This document shows, piece after piece, positions 1 through 10,596 of a DNA stretch of 64,000 bases; positions within the stretch are counted from its first letter, which is position 1; every line of letters starts with the position of its first letter. This stretch comes from Limnochordales bacterium (GTDB lineage Bacteria; Bacillota; Limnochordia; Limnochordales; DUMU01), in NCBI GenBank assembly GCA_014896315.1, contig JADBKP010000013.1, positions 47,055 through 111,054 of the forward strand. The letters run 5' to 3'. The notes under the pieces are model-generated. The model was not told where the DNA came from, made no database searches, and saw only the letters and a list, made by a program, of their open reading frames with translations. The position numbers and the translations under genes are program-made.

Positions 1-90
1 TGGAGAGAGCTCGGCGGGCGGTGCGATGAAAGGGGCGACGCCAGCAGGCGGCAGCGGGTGGTAGCGGATGGCAGACAGGGGTGGTAAGGT

Positions 91-1143
<1,053 letters not shown>

Positions 1144-1188
1144 AGGGGGCGGGTCCGGGTTGAGCACGTTGGAGGAAGTGATGGCGGC

Positions 1189-2652
1189 GTGATGGAAAAG
1201 GGCCAGGCGCAAGAGAGACCTGTTCTGATCCAGAAGTTTGGTGGCACATCGGTGGCCACAGCGGAGACGCGAGCTCAGGTGACCGGTCATGTACGCCAGG
1301 CGCTGCAGCAGGGGTACGCGCCGGTGGTCGTGGTATCGGCCATGGGGCGGGCAGGCGCTCCATATGCCACCGACACGCTGCTCAGCCTGGTTCAGGATAT
1401 TGCCCGGGATACCTCTCCACGCTCCCTGGATCTGCTGCTCTCCTGCGGTGAAACCATCTCGGCAGTGATCATGGCAGAGACTCTCCGGGTGGCCGGCATT
1501 CCTGCCGTTCCGTTTACGGGTGCGCAGGCGGGTATCATTACCGATAACCAGTTTGGGTCGGCCCGCATCTTGCGCATCCAGCCGGAGCGGATCTGGCAGG
1601 CGTTGAGCCAGGGGATCGTTCCGGTAGTGGCGGGCTTTCAGGGGGTGACGGAGAGCGGTGAGATCACCACCCTGGGGCGCGGGGGAAGTGACACTACTGC
1701 CGCCGCGCTGGGTGTAGCACTGCGGGCGGTGGAAGTACAGATATTCACGGATGTGAACGGTGTGATGACCGCCGATCCGCGGATTGAACCGGATGCGCGT
1801 ACTCTACGCACCATCTCTTATCGGGAAGTGATGGAGATGGCACAGCTGGGTGCCAAGGTGATCCATCCGCGGGCAGTGGAGATCGCCATGGAGGGCCGGG
1901 TGCCGCTCAGGGTCTTGGCCACCGGCAGCCGTGCTCCCGGCACGTTGATCGTGGACGCACGGGAGATGGCGAAGCGAAGCGGTGAACCCGTCACCCCCGT
2001 CGAAATCCGTTCTGACCGGGTGGTGCGGGCGGTCACCCAGATGGGCGAAATGGCCAGGGTAGTGCTGACAGATGTGGGGGGAACAACAGACCCGCAAACC
2101 CTGGAGATCTTCACCAGCCTGGCGGCGGGTGGCATCAGTCTTGACATGATCCAGGTAGAACCGGGCAGAATCGCGTTTGCCATCGATGCGTCCCGGGTCG
2201 GCCTGGCTCGCTCCATTCTCCTCGGCCTGGGACACCGGCCGGCCATCGAGTCCGGTTTTGTGAAAGTTTCTGCCGTCGGTGGCGGCATGCAGGGAGTGCC
2301 GGGGGTGATGGCCCGAATACTGCGGGCACTGGCGGATGCTAACGTGACCGTGTATCATACGTCTGACTCTCATGTCAACATCTCTTGTCTGGTGCGGTCC
2401 GGCGATATGGCTATGGCTGTGCGGGCGCTGCATCGCGAGTTTCTCCTTGACGCCGAAGATGACCCCCCTTCGCCGATGGCGCAGACGGTTCGCCCGACCG
2501 CAGCGCTAACGCGGGATGACAGGGAAAAGAGAAATGGCTACAGTCAGGTACCGGTGCGCATCGAGGCAGCTCAGGCCAGGGAGCAGGCGGGACGGGTTGG
2601 CACAAGCAGCACGAGAGAGGGGTCCGACGAGCATGCAACCGGTGTTTGGTAG
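1189..2652 (+). CDS. dapG: Aspartokinase (dapG type)
   Basis: Phosphorylates L-aspartate, the first step of the aspartate family pathway. The kinase signature QKFGGTSVA lies near the N-terminus, [13 protein letters not shown] in the nucleotide-binding core, and two ACT regulatory domains fill the C-terminal third, so feedback control by a pathway amino acid is expected. GTG at 1189 and ATG at 1192 are both possible starts behind GGAGG at 1171. The protein is 487 residues, well above the roughly 400-410 usual for the family. About 60 residues after the last ACT domain are Arg/Ala/Gln-rich and unrecognised, and their coding sequence overlaps the start of dapA by 20 bases. Confidence 0.94.
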   Translation: MMEKGQAQERPVLIQKFGGTSVATAETRAQVTGHVRQALQQGYAPVVVVSAMGRAGAPYATDTLLSLVQDIARDTSPRSLDLLLSCGETISAVIMAETLRVAGIPAVPFTGAQAGIITDNQFGSARILRIQPERIWQALSQGIVPVVAGFQGVTESGEITTLGRGGSDTTAAALGVALRAVEVQIFTDVNGVMTADPRIEPDARTLRTISYREVMEMAQLGAKVIHPRAVEIAMEGRVPLRVLATGSRAPGTLIVDAREMAKRSGEPVTPVEIRSDRVVRAVTQMGEMARVVLTDVGGTTDPQTLEIFTSLAAGGISLDMIQVEPGRIAFAIDASRVGLARSILLGLGHRPAIESGFVKVSAVGGGMQGVPGVMARILRALADANVTVYHTSDSHVNISCLVRSGDMAMAVRALHREFLLDAEDDPPSPMAQTVRPTAALTRDDREKRNGYSQVPVRIEAAQAREQAGRVGTSSTREGSDEHATGVW

Positions 2653-3520
2653 ATTGATCACGGCAATGGTAACTCCTTTTGACAAGGATCTGGCCGTCGA
2701 CTACGGCCGGGCGGCGGCCCTGGCCAGGCGGCTGGTGGAGACCGGTTCGGACGGGGTGGTGGTCTGCGGCACAACCGGCGAGTCGCCCACTCTGACCCGT
2801 GAGGAGAAGCTCAACCTCTTTCGCACTGTAGCGGAAGCCATCGGTGGAAAGGCGATGGTGATTGCCGGCACAGGGACAAACTCAACCCGTGACACTATCG
2901 AGTTGAGTCAGGCGGCGGAGAAGGCCGGTGTAGACGGTCTGCTCCTGGTAGTTCCTTATTACAACAAGCCTCCCCAGGAGGCACTCTACCAGCATTTCCA
3001 GGCCGTGGCCCGGTCTACCAGCCTGCCGATCATGCTGTACAATGTTCCCGGTCGCACCGGAACCAACCTGGCCCCGGAGACGGTAGCCCGGCTGGCCGAG
3101 ATAGAGAACATCCGGGCCATCAAGGAAGCGGCCGGCAATCTCGACCAGGTTTCAGAATTGCGCCGGCTGGTACCTGACGACTTTGCCATATACTCCGGTG
3201 ATGATTCGCTCACTCTGCCCATGCTGGCCCTGGGGGCGGCCGGGGTGGTGAGTGTCGCCTCCCACCTGGTTGGCAGGCGGCTTCGGGAGATGATCGATTC
3301 GTTCCTGGCAGGGAAGGTAGCAGAGGCAACTCGCATCCATCTGGAACTCTTCCCGCTTTTCCGTGCACTCTTCTTGACAACCAATCCCATTCCGGTCAAG
3401 CGGATGCTGCAGCTGGTGGGTGAGGATATGGGTGGCCTGCGTCCGCCCCTTATGCCTGCCACGCCGGCGGAGACCGAACGCCTGCGCGCGGTGTTGCAGC
3501 AGCTGGGATTGATCTCTTAG
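2633..3520 (+). CDS. dapA: 4-hydroxy-tetrahydrodipicolinate synthase
   Basis: Condenses pyruvate with aspartate semialdehyde, the committed step to diaminopimelate and lysine. With the ATG at 2633 (GAGAGGGG just upstream) the product has 295 residues, the usual length. The TTGES motif is at residues 47-51, the Tyr of LYNVPGR is at 136, and the Schiff-base lysine is Lys164 in IKEAAGNL. An in-frame start 39 codons upstream exists but lies inside dapG and adds no homologous sequence. The overlap with dapG implies translational coupling. Confidence 0.96.
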   Translation: MQPVFGRLITAMVTPFDKDLAVDYGRAAALARRLVETGSDGVVVCGTTGESPTLTREEKLNLFRTVAEAIGGKAMVIAGTGTNSTRDTIELSQAAEKAGVDGLLLVVPYYNKPPQEALYQHFQAVARSTSLPIMLYNVPGRTGTNLAPETVARLAEIENIRAIKEAAGNLDQVSELRRLVPDDFAIYSGDDSLTLPMLALGAAGVVSVASHLVGRRLREMIDSFLAGKVAEATRIHLELFPLFRALFLTTNPIPVKRMLQLVGEDMGGLRPPLMPATPAETERLRAVLQQLGLIS

Positions 3521-3568
3521 GAAGCAACAGCAAGGCAATGATCTCAGTCTAGGCAGGTGGAGGCTGAT

Positions 3569-5242
3569 TTGAGCCATCAGCAGCAAGAGAGCCTCTCGCT
3601 GATCCCCATGGGGGGAGTTGGCGAGATCGGAAAGAACATGTGGCTTCTGGAGTACGGCCGCGACATCATCGTAATAGATGCCGGCGTCGAGTTTCCTACC
3701 GAAGAGATGCTGGGGATTGACCTGGTCATCCCCGACATGAGCTACCTGGAGGACAAGAAAGATAGAATCAGAGGCTTGCTTCTCTCGCATGGGCACGAGG
3801 ATCACATCGGCGCCGTACCCTACTTCCTCCACCGTTTTCCCCAGGTACCCGTCTACGGCACGAACCTCACCCTCGGCTTGCTGGAGAACAAACTGGCCGA
3901 ACATGGTCTCGCAGGCCGCGCAGATCTTAGGCAAGTAAAACCGGGTGATCGGGTAAGTCTGGGGGCGGTGGAAGTAGAGTTTATTCATGTCAACCACAGC
4001 ATCCCCGATGTTGTCGCTATGGCCTTCCGCACTCCCGTCGGAGCGGTGTTGTACGCTACTGATTTCAAGTTTGACCAGACTCCCATCGACGGGCGGCAGA
4101 CCGATTACTACCGCCTCGTACAGCTTGGTGCTGAGGGCCTTCTCGTACTGATGTCCGACAGCACCAACGCCGAGCGCCCGGGGTTTACCTTCTCTGAACG
4201 GGTGGTAGGCGAGACGCTCAGCGAGGTCTTCCGGGATGCTGACGGTCGGGTACTGGTGGCTACCTTTGCTTCCAACGTCCACCGCATCCAGCAGGTGATC
4301 GACGCCTCGATCTGTTACGGCCGTAAGGTAAGCTTCGTCGGCCGGAGTATGATCAACGTGGTGCGGATCGCCCGCGAGCGCGGATACCTGCGAATTCCGG
4401 AGGGCCTTCTGGTCGATGTCTCCGAGGTAGGAGACCTGAAGCCCCATGAGATTACTATCATCACTACCGGTTCACAGGGGGAGACTACCGCCGCCTTGAC
4501 CCGCATGGCCATGGCGGAGCACCGTCTCGTGGAGATCATGCCGGGGGACACCGTCATTATCTCGGCCAATCCCATTCCCGGTCATGAACGCTCCATCGGG
4601 AATATCATCAACCACCTCTTCCGCCTGGGGGCCAAGGTGATCTACCATGCTGTCTCGGGAGTACACGCCTCCGGCCACGCCAGCCAGGAAGAGCTGAAGC
4701 TGATGATCAACTTGACCCGGCCGCGCTTTTTCGTACCCATTCACGGTGAGTACCGGATGCTGGTGCGCCATGCGGAGCTGGCCGAGGCGGTCGGCATACC
4801 CAAGCAGAACATTCTCATTCCCGAGTTGGGCGACCGCATCGTGGTCACTCGCGACAGGTTGATCCGGGGAGAGCGCGTGCCCTCCGGCCAGGTTTATGTA
4901 GACGGGCTGGGAGTGGGAGATGTGGGCAATGTTGTCCTGCGGGACCGCCGGCTGCTCGCGCAGGACGGTATACTGATGGTGGTAGCCAGCGTGAACCGGC
5001 AGACCGGCGAGGTGGTGGCAGGTCCGGACATCATCTCCCGCGGCTTTGTCTACATGAAGGAGTCGGAGGCACTCCTTGAAGAGATGCGACAGAAGGTCAA
5101 AGAGGTGCTGGATGAGTGCCAGCGGGAATCGATGACGGAGTGGGGGCTGATCAAGAACAACGTCAGGGACCTTCTTTCCGCGTATGTGTGGGAGAAGACG
5201 AAACGCCGGCCGATGATCCTTCCCATCATCATGGAGGTCTGA
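3569..5242 (+). CDS. Ribonuclease J
   Basis: Metallo-beta-lactamase/beta-CASP ribonuclease with 5'-3' exonuclease and endonuclease activity in mRNA decay and rRNA maturation. The zinc-binding HGHEDHIG motif lies near residue 75. Further ligands sit in FIHVNHSIPD and YATDFKFD, beta-CASP motifs follow (TGSQGE, SGHAS, PIHGEYRM), and the C-terminal domain is complete. TTG at 3569 is preferred because GGTGGAGG ends 5 bases upstream; an in-frame GTG at 3557 overlaps that site. In Bacillus the paralogue rnjB follows dapA, so position suggests RNase J2, but sequence alone does not separate J1 from J2. Confidence 0.93.
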   Translation: MSHQQQESLSLIPMGGVGEIGKNMWLLEYGRDIIVIDAGVEFPTEEMLGIDLVIPDMSYLEDKKDRIRGLLLSHGHEDHIGAVPYFLHRFPQVPVYGTNLTLGLLENKLAEHGLAGRADLRQVKPGDRVSLGAVEVEFIHVNHSIPDVVAMAFRTPVGAVLYATDFKFDQTPIDGRQTDYYRLVQLGAEGLLVLMSDSTNAERPGFTFSERVVGETLSEVFRDADGRVLVATFASNVHRIQQVIDASICYGRKVSFVGRSMINVVRIARERGYLRIPEGLLVDVSEVGDLKPHEITIITTGSQGETTAALTRMAMAEHRLVEIMPGDTVIISANPIPGHERSIGNIINHLFRLGAKVIYHAVSGVHASGHASQEELKLMINLTRPRFFVPIHGEYRMLVRHAELAEAVGIPKQNILIPELGDRIVVTRDRLIRGERVPSGQVYVDGLGVGDVGNVVLRDRRLLAQDGILMVVASVNRQTGEVVAGPDIISRGFVYMKESEALLEEMRQKVKEVLDECQRESMTEWGLIKNNVRDLLSAYVWEKTKRRPMILPIIMEV

Positions 5243-5255
5243 GAGAGGTTTGAGC

Positions 5256-6104
5256 ATGGAGGCGAGGCCACGGATCGGTGCCCATCTCAGCGTGGCTGGC
5301 GGCGGCCTGGCCGGCGCGGCGGTGCGGGCACGCGAGCTGGGCGCCGACATTTTCCAGTATTTTCCCAAGAACCCCCGTAGCTACCGCCCGAAAACGGTTG
5401 ATAAGGATGAGCTGCGCCGCCAGGCCGACCAGGCCGCCCGGCTGGGAATAGAGAGTGTGGCGCACTCGCCGTATGTTACCAATCTCTCCACCGTTGACGA
5501 AAACCTGGCACGGCTGACGCGAGATTCCATCGTCAACGACCTGGAGATTGCCGGAGCCTGCGGGAGTGCGTACCTTATCGTTCACTGCGGCAGGTATGTG
5601 GAGGCGGGGGCTGAACGCGGCAGGGAGGCAATGGTTGCTGCGGTCCGGGAAATCCTCAGCCGCTACGAGGGTGATTGCCGGCTGCTGCTTGAGAATACCG
5701 CCGGTCAGGGTACCGAGCTCGGGCAGACGCTGGAGGAACTGGCGGAGCTGGTCCGGGTGATAGGTGTAGATGAGCGGCTGGGGATCTGTTTTGACACCTG
5801 CCATGCCTATGCCGCGGGGGTGCTCGATTTCGGCGATCTCGACGGTTTTGTGCGCAAATGGTACGAAACCGGTATGGACAAGCTAGTGAAAGTGATCCAC
5901 CTCAACGACAGCAAATACGGATTCGCTTCGCACAAAGACCGGCATGAGTATCTGGGGCGGGGAATGATAGGCCGGGAGAATCTGGCTCGTTTTCTGCGCC
6001 GTCCCGAGTTTCGGACGATCCCCTGGTTGATAGAGACACCGGTGGCGGATGAAAGCGAATACGCGGGGGAGATCTCTCTTGCCCGCGAGTTGGCAGGTGA
6101 GTAG
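5256..6104 (+). CDS. nfo: Endonuclease IV (AP endonuclease)
   Basis: Cleaves DNA 5' of abasic sites in base-excision repair using a three-metal centre in a TIM barrel. Family signatures are in order: GAHLSVAGG at the N-terminus, SVAHSPYVTNLS, LLLENTAGQG, ICFDTCHAYAAG, and HLNDSK with HKDRHEYLGRG, which carry the metal-binding His/Asp/Glu residues. Length is about 282 residues, as expected. ATG at 5256 lies 7 bases after GAGAGAGG; TTG at 5250 is an alternative. It follows RNase J by 13 bases and touches the next gene, so the three are probably cotranscribed. Confidence 0.96.
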   Translation: MEARPRIGAHLSVAGGGLAGAAVRARELGADIFQYFPKNPRSYRPKTVDKDELRRQADQAARLGIESVAHSPYVTNLSTVDENLARLTRDSIVNDLEIAGACGSAYLIVHCGRYVEAGAERGREAMVAAVREILSRYEGDCRLLLENTAGQGTELGQTLEELAELVRVIGVDERLGICFDTCHAYAAGVLDFGDLDGFVRKWYETGMDKLVKVIHLNDSKYGFASHKDRHEYLGRGMIGRENLARFLRRPEFRTIPWLIETPVADESEYAGEISLARELAGE

Positions 6105-6109
6105 TGGGT

Positions 6110-7000
6110 ATGTCAGAACCGGAGGTTTTCCTGAACGGCGAGTGGATGCCGCACAGCCGCGCCCGGGTGAGCGTAGACGACCGTGGCTTTGTCTTTGCCG
6201 ACGCCATTTATGACGTCCTCAAGGCGTACCGCGGCTTTCCGTTTGCCCTTGAGCGCCACCTGGACCGGTTGGAGAGGAGCGCGGCCGCGGTGCGGTTGCG
6301 GCTGCCGGTGGGGCGGGCGGAACTCAAGCGGCTCGTCCTCGAGTTGCTTGAGCGGAACGGTCTTGGCCGGAAGGCAGACCGGGACGCCATGATCTACATT
6401 CACATAACTCGGGGCGTCGCCCCCCGCAATCATCTTTTCCCGGCCGGGGTCGAACCAACCTTCTATCTTTATGCCCGAGAGTTGCCACCCTGGCCCGAGT
6501 GGATGTTCAGCGAGGGGGTCAAGGTGATCACTCTGCCGGATCGGCGCTGGGAGCTATGCCACATCAAGACAACCGGGCTCCTGTACAATGTGCTAGCCCG
6601 GCAGCAGGCATACGAGGCAGGGGCGTGGGAAGCGGTACTTGTGCGGGACGGGAAGGTGACCGAGGGGAGTCACACCAACCTGTTTGCCGTGGTCGACGGC
6701 GTCCTCCGCACTCATCCGACTGGCCCGCACATCCTGCCCGGGATTACCCGCAGTGTAACGCTGGAGGTGGCGGCAGCGCTTGGGATTCCCGTGGAAGAGC
6801 GGGCGCTCGACCTGGATGAGCTACGCCGGGCCGAGGAGGTTTTCCTTACCGGCACCACCATTGAGGTACTCCCGGTTAGGGAGGTAGACGGCAGGCCCGT
6901 AGGGCAGGGGCGGCCGGGAGTGGTGACCCGGCGTCTGCGGCAGGCTTTCCTCGAGTCGGTCGCTTTCCGGAAAGCGCACCCCTCGCCAGCTGGCTGCTGA
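6110..7000 (+). CDS. Class IV aminotransferase, D-amino-acid transaminase-like
   Basis: PLP-dependent fold-type IV aminotransferase. The PLP lysine lies in CHIKTTGLLYN, followed by RQQAYEAGAWEAVLVRDGKVTEGSHTNLF, which resembles D-alanine aminotransferase (Dat) more than branched-chain aminotransferase or aminodeoxychorismate lyase. The family makes D-alanine and D-glutamate for the cell wall; exact substrate is inferred. ATG at 6110 sits behind GGCAGGTGAG; an overlapping GTG at 6104 is also possible. It begins within a few bases of the nfo stop codon and is the last gene before a terminator. Confidence 0.88.
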   Translation: MSEPEVFLNGEWMPHSRARVSVDDRGFVFADAIYDVLKAYRGFPFALERHLDRLERSAAAVRLRLPVGRAELKRLVLELLERNGLGRKADRDAMIYIHITRGVAPRNHLFPAGVEPTFYLYARELPPWPEWMFSEGVKVITLPDRRWELCHIKTTGLLYNVLARQQAYEAGAWEAVLVRDGKVTEGSHTNLFAVVDGVLRTHPTGPHILPGITRSVTLEVAAALGIPVEERALDLDELRRAEEVFLTGTTIEVLPVREVDGRPVGQGRPGVVTRRLRQAFLESVAFRKAHPSPAGC

Positions 7001-7024
7001 TCCCCGCCCGACGCAAGAGAAGGG

Positions 7025-7074
7025 GTTGGCTGAACCGGCAGCGAATAGAGTCAGCGCCGGTAGCCAGCCTTTTT
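7025..7074 (+). terminator. Rho-independent terminator after the aminotransferase gene
   Basis: The arm GTTGGCTGAACCGGC (7025-7039) pairs with GCCGGTAGCCAGCC (7056-7069), with a two-base bulge and a 16-base loop, and a T5 run follows at 7070-7074. It closes the asd to aminotransferase gene series. Confidence 0.75.
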
Positions 7075-7110
7075 GTTACTGCAGCTGGTAACGCATGGAG
7101 GTGTTTTTTC

Positions 7111-7881
7111 GTGAGTGCGCAGAAGTATTGGGAAGCAGCCGCCGGTATCCTGGCCAGGATCCGGGAAACCCAACAGGAGGCGGTGGAGAGGGCGGCCACT
7201 TTGATGGCCGACGCCATTGCCGGCGGCCACTGGGTGCGGATTTTCGGCAGCGGCCATTCGGTTATCCCGGCCATGGACATTTTCCCTCGGTATGGTAGCT
7301 TCGTCGGGTTTTATCCCCTGATCGACCCCCGGCTCACCTGGACGCAGGTGGTTGGACCGGGAGGGGCGCCGGAGCTGCTCTGGCTTGAGCGGCAAGAGGG
7401 TTATATCCAGAACTTCCTTAAGGCATTTCCTCTTTCGCCGGAAGATGTCATGTTGATCTATTCTCATGGCGGGCTCAACGCTGCACCGGTAGAAGCGGCC
7501 TTGTACGCCCGGGAGGCGGGTATGAAGGTGGTGGCCGTCACGTCGGGCGAAAATCACCGCCAGGCCAGAGCCACGCACTCGTCCGGTAAGAAGTTGGGTG
7601 ACCTGGCAGACGTTCTCATCGATAACTGTGTGCCGCTGGAGGATGCGCTGGTGGAGATACCCGGCCAGCGGGAGAAGGTGGCCGCCGGTTCGACTCTGGC
7701 AATTGTGGCAATCTCTATGGCTCTGGTGGCCGAGACCGCCCGGCGCCTGGCCGAAAGGGGAGTCTATATGCCCACCTTCGTCTCACCCAATCTCGAGCCA
7801 GATCCCGCCCATAACCAGGCGGTCTTCCAGGCTTTCGCGGAGCGGGCCCGCCGCACGGCGGTGGCCAGCACCGGTAAATGA
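7111..7881 (+). CDS. SIS-domain protein (UPF0309 family)
   Basis: A sugar-isomerase (SIS) fold protein of about 256 residues. The phosphosugar-binding loop is FGSGHSVIPA near residue 48, and a second SIS element with YSHGGLNAAPVE and VVAVTSGEN lies in the middle. The family is thought to bind or isomerise phosphosugars such as N-acetylglucosamine or muramic acid derivatives, but the substrate is unknown. GTG at 7111 follows GGAGGTG by 6 bases. The stop codon overlaps or abuts the start region of the ROK gene, so the pair is translationally linked and probably acts on the same amino-sugar or sugar. Confidence 0.88.
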   Translation: MSAQKYWEAAAGILARIRETQQEAVERAATLMADAIAGGHWVRIFGSGHSVIPAMDIFPRYGSFVGFYPLIDPRLTWTQVVGPGGAPELLWLERQEGYIQNFLKAFPLSPEDVMLIYSHGGLNAAPVEAALYAREAGMKVVAVTSGENHRQARATHSSGKKLGDLADVLIDNCVPLEDALVEIPGQREKVAAGSTLAIVAISMALVAETARRLAERGVYMPTFVSPNLEPDPAHNQAVFQAFAERARRTAVASTGK

Positions 7882-7925
7882 GCGGGAGATCACCGCAAGG
7901 GAACGGAGAGGGTGCTCGGAGGAGA

Positions 7926-9005
7926 ATGGATGATCACGGCTGGGTCGTCGGCGTCGACATCGGCGGCACAAAGATAGCAGCGGCAGCGCTTACGTCTGGA
8001 GGAGAATGGCTGGCCCGGGCCCGTCCCCGGGCCGTCACTCCTGACGACGGCGAGGCTTGCTTCGAATCCCTCCGGCAGGTCGTAGGCGAAGTCGTGGACT
8101 GCGTGGCCGCAAGTCCGCGGGCGATCGGTGTGAGCATGGCAGCGGTTGTGGATCGGAGGACAGGGACGGTGATCTGGGCGCCGAACTTGCCGGCCTGGGA
8201 TGGCTTTCCCCTGGCCGAACGTCTCCGGTCCGAGTTTGGCTCTCCGGTTTTCGTCGACTTCGACGGCCATATGGCGTTGCTTGGCGAGTACTGGTTGGGT
8301 GCGGGGCGGGGAGTGAGAAACGTTTGCATGATGGTGGTGGGAACGGGCATCGGCGGAGGGCTGATTGCCGATGGACGGTTGATCCGGGGAAGCTGCGGTA
8401 TTGCTGGGGCTTTTGGCTGGATGGCAGGAGAAGGTCTGGCTGACGTCGGTCTTCAGATGGCAGGTGGTCGCAGAAGAGCCGAACCTTATCCGGGCTGGAG
8501 CTGTCGGTGGCCGCAGATTGGCTGGCTGGAGAGCCTTGCGGCCGGCCCGGCCATCCTGGCCCGGGCCGTGCATCTTGCGCGGCAGGGGTTTGCCACCAAC
8601 GAGAGCACGGGAGGGGACACGCAGGCTGCTGCATTCGATGCCAGCTGCACCGGCCGTTACCCGGATACCCGGGCAGTCTTTGCCGCTGCTCGGAGCGGCG
8701 ATCCTATCGCCTCCCGGGTTGTTGCCGAGACGGGATGGCTTTTGGGCCTGGTCGCAGCGAATGTCGCTAGCTTCTTTGGGCCGGAACGGTTCATCCTGGG
8801 AGGGGGAGTCGGAGAAGAGGCCGATCTGCTGCTTCCTCCCATGCGTGCTGCTGTTGAACGATTTGCCCAGCCTCATGCCGCCCGCCGGATGGAGCTGACC
8901 GCTGCCAGTCTGGGAAACGGGGCGGCTCTGGCCGGTGCTGCCCGCTTGGCCTGGGAGGCGATAGGAGTTCTGCCTGCGGCAGCCTTTGGGACCGGATCGG
9001 AATGA
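7926..9005 (+). CDS. ROK-family sugar kinase-like protein
   Basis: ROK superfamily (repressor, ORF, kinase) with the actin-like ATPase fold. The phosphate-1 motif GVDIGGTKIAAAAL is at the N-terminus and VVGTGIGGGLIADGRL in the centre. No N-terminal helix-turn-helix is present, so it is a kinase type rather than a repressor. The conserved zinc motif CxCGxxGCxE that normally follows the central glycine loop is missing; the equivalent stretch reads GAFGWMAGEGLADV. ATG at 7926 has GGAGGAG a few bases upstream; an ATG at 7878 overlapping the SIS stop is possible. Paired with the SIS protein, it suggests phosphorylation of an amino-sugar (inference). Confidence 0.85.
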   Translation: MDDHGWVVGVDIGGTKIAAAALTSGGEWLARARPRAVTPDDGEACFESLRQVVGEVVDCVAASPRAIGVSMAAVVDRRTGTVIWAPNLPAWDGFPLAERLRSEFGSPVFVDFDGHMALLGEYWLGAGRGVRNVCMMVVGTGIGGGLIADGRLIRGSCGIAGAFGWMAGEGLADVGLQMAGGRRRAEPYPGWSCRWPQIGWLESLAAGPAILARAVHLARQGFATNESTGGDTQAAAFDASCTGRYPDTRAVFAAARSGDPIASRVVAETGWLLGLVAANVASFFGPERFILGGGVGEEADLLLPPMRAAVERFAQPHAARRMELTAASLGNGAALAGAARLAWEAIGVLPAAAFGTGSE

Positions 9006-9024
9006 TTCTCCAATCCTTTTCATA

Positions 9025-9053
9025 TTGCCTGAAGTGAGGCTCCGTGCTAAAAT
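9025..9053 (+). promoter_or_regulatory. Sigma-A-type promoter for the glycerophosphodiesterase gene
   Basis: A -35 box TTGCCT (9025-9030), a 17-base spacer and a -10 box TAAAAT (9048-9053) preceded by TG (extended -10). It lies about 35 bases upstream of the GTG start and separates this transcript from the SIS-ROK pair. Confidence 0.65.
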
Positions 9054-9086
9054 TTGGACAGAATTCCTGGTCAGGGAGGCGGAATT

Positions 9087-10580
9087 GTGGTCAACCAGGC
9101 CGGTGCCGACGCGTTCTTGCTGGCTTTCGCAGTGGCATTGGGGCTACTCCTCGGTGCTCCGGATCGTGTCCTCGCACAGGCCGAGCCCGTGCCAGAACAA
9201 CCCCTGCTTCAGGAGGATTTCGACCAGATACCGGACGGAACTCTCCCGGCCGGGTGGAAGGTTGTGGAGGGTGAGTGGAGAGTGGAGGGAGGGCGGCTGA
9301 TAGGTAAGAGTCCCTCCTCAACCGTGCAGGGACGCATCGTCTTCGGTGATCCAGACTGGACGGATTATGAGTTTTCGGCGGATGTGACCTTCATCTCTGC
9401 AAACGACCAGACGCGCTGGACAGCGCTGATGTACCGGACTCCCGCTACCGGAGCTTACCCCTACTATCTGTTTACAGTGCGGAATAACATGACGGCTTAT
9501 AACGGCACAGAGGTGGCCCGCCGCGGCACGAGCGGTGGGTGGGAGGTAATGGCTACCCGTCCGGCATCCCGGCGGATACCGAACGGCCAGTCTTTCAACC
9601 TGCGGGTTCAGGTAGTAGGCTCCAGCGTACGCTACTTCTTCAACGGAGAGCAGATCCACGAGATGATCGGGATCGTCCAAAATGACAAGGGGCTGGTCGG
9701 CCTGCACGTCAACGGATCGACGGTAGCCTTCGACAACGTTGTTGTCAGGCCGCTGAATCCGGACCAGGTACCGGGTCTCGTTCAGGAAGCCGGGATAGTT
9801 CCTCCCGCCCGTACTGCGAAGACAGTTGCACTGGCCAGCTCACTACCCTTCATCATCGCCCACCGCGGCGCCTCCAGGGAGGCTCCCGAGAACACGCTGG
9901 CTGCGTTCTGGCGTGGCATAGAGCTGAAAGCCGATCTTCTGGAATGTGATGTCTACTTGAGTGCCGATGGCGTGCCGGTGTTGATGCACGACAGTACGGT
10001 CGACCGCACCACCAACGGATCTGGCAGCATCACCTCCCTTACCCTTGAGCAGATCAAGCAACTCGATGCGGGCTCATGGAAAGGTGCGGAGTTTGCCGGT
10101 GAGAAGGTTCCCACTCTGGAGGAACTCCTGGAGCTGGCGAAGGGGAAGGCGCAGCTTCTGATCGAGATCAAACAGGCCGGCCAGCCGGTGGTGGCCGCCA
10201 CCATCGCGGCGATCCGGAAGACGGGCATGACCAACAACGTGGTGATCCAGTCGTTCAATCGGGAGTCGGTGAAACTGGCCTCTCAGCTTGCACCAGACAT
10301 TCCCCGGGCGCTCTTGCTGGGCGACCCGGGTATCCGCGATACAGCGACGGCGGGAGCATTTATCGTAAAGCAGGTTCTGGAGAGTGGCGCCAATGCGGTC
10401 TCGATCAACTACGGTGCGGTCACTCCCGAACTGGTCCGCTACCTGCATTCCCGGGGAATTGCCGTCTTTGTCTGGACGGTAGATGACCGGTACTATCTGC
10501 AGCGGATGATCATGGCCGGAGTGGACGGTATTATCACCAACGATCCGGCCACTGCCTGGCAGGTTATTACCAGTCAGTAA
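9087..10580 (+). CDS. Secreted glycerophosphodiester phosphodiesterase with N-terminal lectin-like domain
   Basis: About 497 residues. An N-terminal hydrophobic signal peptide (LLAFAVALGLLLG) ends near an AQA site. Residues ~35-220 form a beta-rich concanavalin-like (LamG/DUF1080-type) domain with WRVEGGRLIG and VAFDNVVVRPL. Residues ~250-495 are a GDPD TIM barrel with IAHRGASREAPENT, ECDVYLSADGVPVLMHD and LLIEIK, so the catalytic His pair and metal-binding Glu/Asp are present. It hydrolyses glycerophosphodiesters to sn-glycerol-3-phosphate plus an alcohol, probably outside the membrane. GTG at 9087 has GGGAGG 7 bases upstream. The next gene encodes a binding protein of the sugar/glycerol-3-phosphate type. 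Confidence 0.88.
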   Translation: MVNQAGADAFLLAFAVALGLLLGAPDRVLAQAEPVPEQPLLQEDFDQIPDGTLPAGWKVVEGEWRVEGGRLIGKSPSSTVQGRIVFGDPDWTDYEFSADVTFISANDQTRWTALMYRTPATGAYPYYLFTVRNNMTAYNGTEVARRGTSGGWEVMATRPASRRIPNGQSFNLRVQVVGSSVRYFFNGEQIHEMIGIVQNDKGLVGLHVNGSTVAFDNVVVRPLNPDQVPGLVQEAGIVPPARTAKTVALASSLPFIIAHRGASREAPENTLAAFWRGIELKADLLECDVYLSADGVPVLMHDSTVDRTTNGSGSITSLTLEQIKQLDAGSWKGAEFAGEKVPTLEELLELAKGKAQLLIEIKQAGQPVVAATIAAIRKTGMTNNVVIQSFNRESVKLASQLAPDIPRALLLGDPGIRDTATAGAFIVKQVLESGANAVSINYGAVTPELVRYLHSRGIAVFVWTVDDRYYLQRMIMAGVDGIITNDPATAWQVITSQ

Positions 10581-10596
10581 TGGAAGGAGTGGAAGC

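Noticed and set aside
1..90. Possible 3' end of an upstream gene (open to TAA at 85-87 in one frame, to TAG at 62 and TGA at 27 in the others).
   Set aside because: All three frames end before asd and none shows recognisable residues, so the true frame cannot be chosen.
3152..4447. Long minus-strand open frame (431 codons) opposite dapA and RNase J.
   Set aside because: It lies entirely antisense to two well-supported genes and has no protein-like motif or ribosome-binding site; it is a product of high G+C codon bias.
7890..9023. Minus-strand open frame of 377 codons opposite the ROK gene.
   Set aside because: Antisense shadow; the ROK motifs are clear on the plus strand.
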